Part shown: one piece after another, positions 5,774 through 6,399 of the stretch | Numbering within the stretch: position 1 is the stretch's first letter | How the letters are laid out: every line of letters starts with the position of its first letter | DNA from: JBCCQH01 sp039024435 | Lineage (GTDB): Bacteria > Bacteroidota > Bacteroidia > J057 > JADKCL01 | Direction of reading: 5' to 3' | DNA: 6,399 nucleotides | NCBI GenBank assembly: GCA_039024435.1 | Contig: JBCCQH010000187.1 | Coordinates: forward strand, 1 to 6,399 | Notes under the pieces: generated by a model | Database searches by the model: none | Told to the model about the DNA's origin: nothing | What the model saw: the letters and a program-made list of their open reading frames with translations, nothing else | Position numbers and translations under genes: made by a program

Positions 5774-6399
5774 TCAACGCTTGACCACCTTGGTCCAGAT
5801 GGTGCCGCCGGCTTCCAATTCGAATTGTACCAGATAAATGGCGTTCGGCGTCCTCGTCAGGTCGATGCGGGGGCCGGTTCCCCGCAATACGGGTTGGCCC
5901 AGCGCATTGCTCACCTTCCAGGCGGTAATTGTCCGGTCCGATTGGATGCGGAAGATTCCCGTGGTCGGGTTCGGGAATATCCGCAGCCCGGTTGAGGGTT
6001 CGGCGCGCGCGACCGTGACCACGACCGGGTCATCGTTCGGGTTGACCAGCTCGGCCGCCTCCAGATAGCCGATCAGGGCGCTCTCGCCGGAGTAGGTAGC
6101 GCTGCCCCAAGCGGGAGCATTGGCGACGGGAACCTCACCATCCACCCCCAGGTGTTGCCCGACGACGAGGATGCCGCTGCGGGTTTTGAAGGCGGCCATC
6201 AGTTCGGTGTTGTTGCCGGGCTGGGTATTGAGGGTATCCCAGGTCCCGCGCACCAGAGAACTGTAGTCCGGCTGGGCGAAGTCGTTGCGGTATTGGCGGA
6301 CAAACTGATTCCAGGCCGAGAAGCCGCCCCCACCGGGACGGGGCATTTTTTGGTGGGCATTGGAGGTGGTCATGGTCCGCCTTCCGGTTCCGATGATGA
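5774..6399 (-). CDS. C-terminal part of a T9SS-secreted protein (type A sorting domain), 5' end outside the window
   Basis: The last 70 or so residues form a type IX secretion sorting domain. Counting from the ATG at 6373, it runs from GLRIFPNPTTGIFRIQ (129-144) through VSNALGQPVLRG (154-165) to IYLVQFELEAGG and the basic end KVVKR (199). This tail directs Bacteroidota proteins across the outer membrane and is removed or used for anchoring. The part before it (about 1-125) is not recognised; it has a GGGG stretch, an aromatic segment near WNQFVRQYRNDF, and ends in an NPNDDP linker. T9SS cargo needs an N-terminal signal peptide and none is present. The frame stays open upstream of that ATG to the window edge (IIGTGRRT precedes it), so the gene very probably continues beyond 6399 and the ATG is internal. 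The sorting domain is certain; the cargo function is unknown. Confidence 0.85.
   Translation of the reverse strand, partial: IIGTGRRTMTTSNAHQKMPRPGGGGFSAWNQFVRQYRNDFAQPDYSSLVRGTWDTLNTQPGNNTELMAAFKTRSGILVVGQHLGVDGEVPVANAPAWGSATYSGESALIGYLEAAELVNPNDDPVVVTVARAEPSTGLRIFPNPTTGIFRIQSDRTITAWKVSNALGQPVLRGTGPRIDLTRTPNAIYLVQFELEAGGTIWTKVVKR

Noticed and set aside
5524..5784. 86-codon frame on the plus strand beginning at a TTG
   Set aside because: It starts inside the putative promoter, reads through the 18-bp inverted repeat, and overlaps the T9SS gene antisense; the translation has no features.

Overview
The window most likely comes from a GC-rich member of the Bacteroidota, possibly a marine Saprospiria/Lewinella-type organism. 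Direct support is a C-terminal type IX secretion (T9SS) sorting domain on the last gene, promoter-like sequences of the Bacteroidota form (TTG ... TAnnTTTG), and gene starts preceded by AT-rich leaders without Shine-Dalgarno sequences. The genus-level guess is inference from style and GC content only.

Layout, left to right. (1) 1-324 (+): a small XRE-type helix-turn-helix protein. (2) 325-688: a gene-free stretch with two conspicuous stem-loops. (3) 689-2074 (-): a 461-residue DUF4157 ('eCIS core domain') protein. It has a Pro-rich disordered leader, a HEAWH metallopeptidase-like domain and an unrelated-looking, AT-richer C-terminal domain, the architecture of an injected effector or polymorphic toxin. 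(4) 2265-3140 (+): a divergently transcribed, exported TPR-repeat protein read from a GTG start. (5) 3196-5142 (-): a vanadium-dependent haloperoxidase of the algal bromoperoxidase type, with one substituted active-site residue. (6) 5143-5773: a 631-base gene-free region holding degenerate GTGT..GAAA repeats, a run of small hairpins, a good Bacteroidota-type promoter with no obvious gene behind it, and an 18-bp perfect inverted repeat. (7) 5774-6399 (-): the C-terminal part of a T9SS-secreted protein whose N-terminus lies outside the window.

The genes alternate in strand and do not form an operon, so no shared pathway can be claimed. The strongest candidates for new biology are the C-terminal domain of the DUF4157 effector (a possible PD-(D/E)xK nuclease, GC content very different from its own N-terminal half, no immunity gene beside it), the haloperoxidase with Ala in place of the vanadate-binding Ser, and the structured 5143-5773 region, which may encode an unrecognised small RNA.
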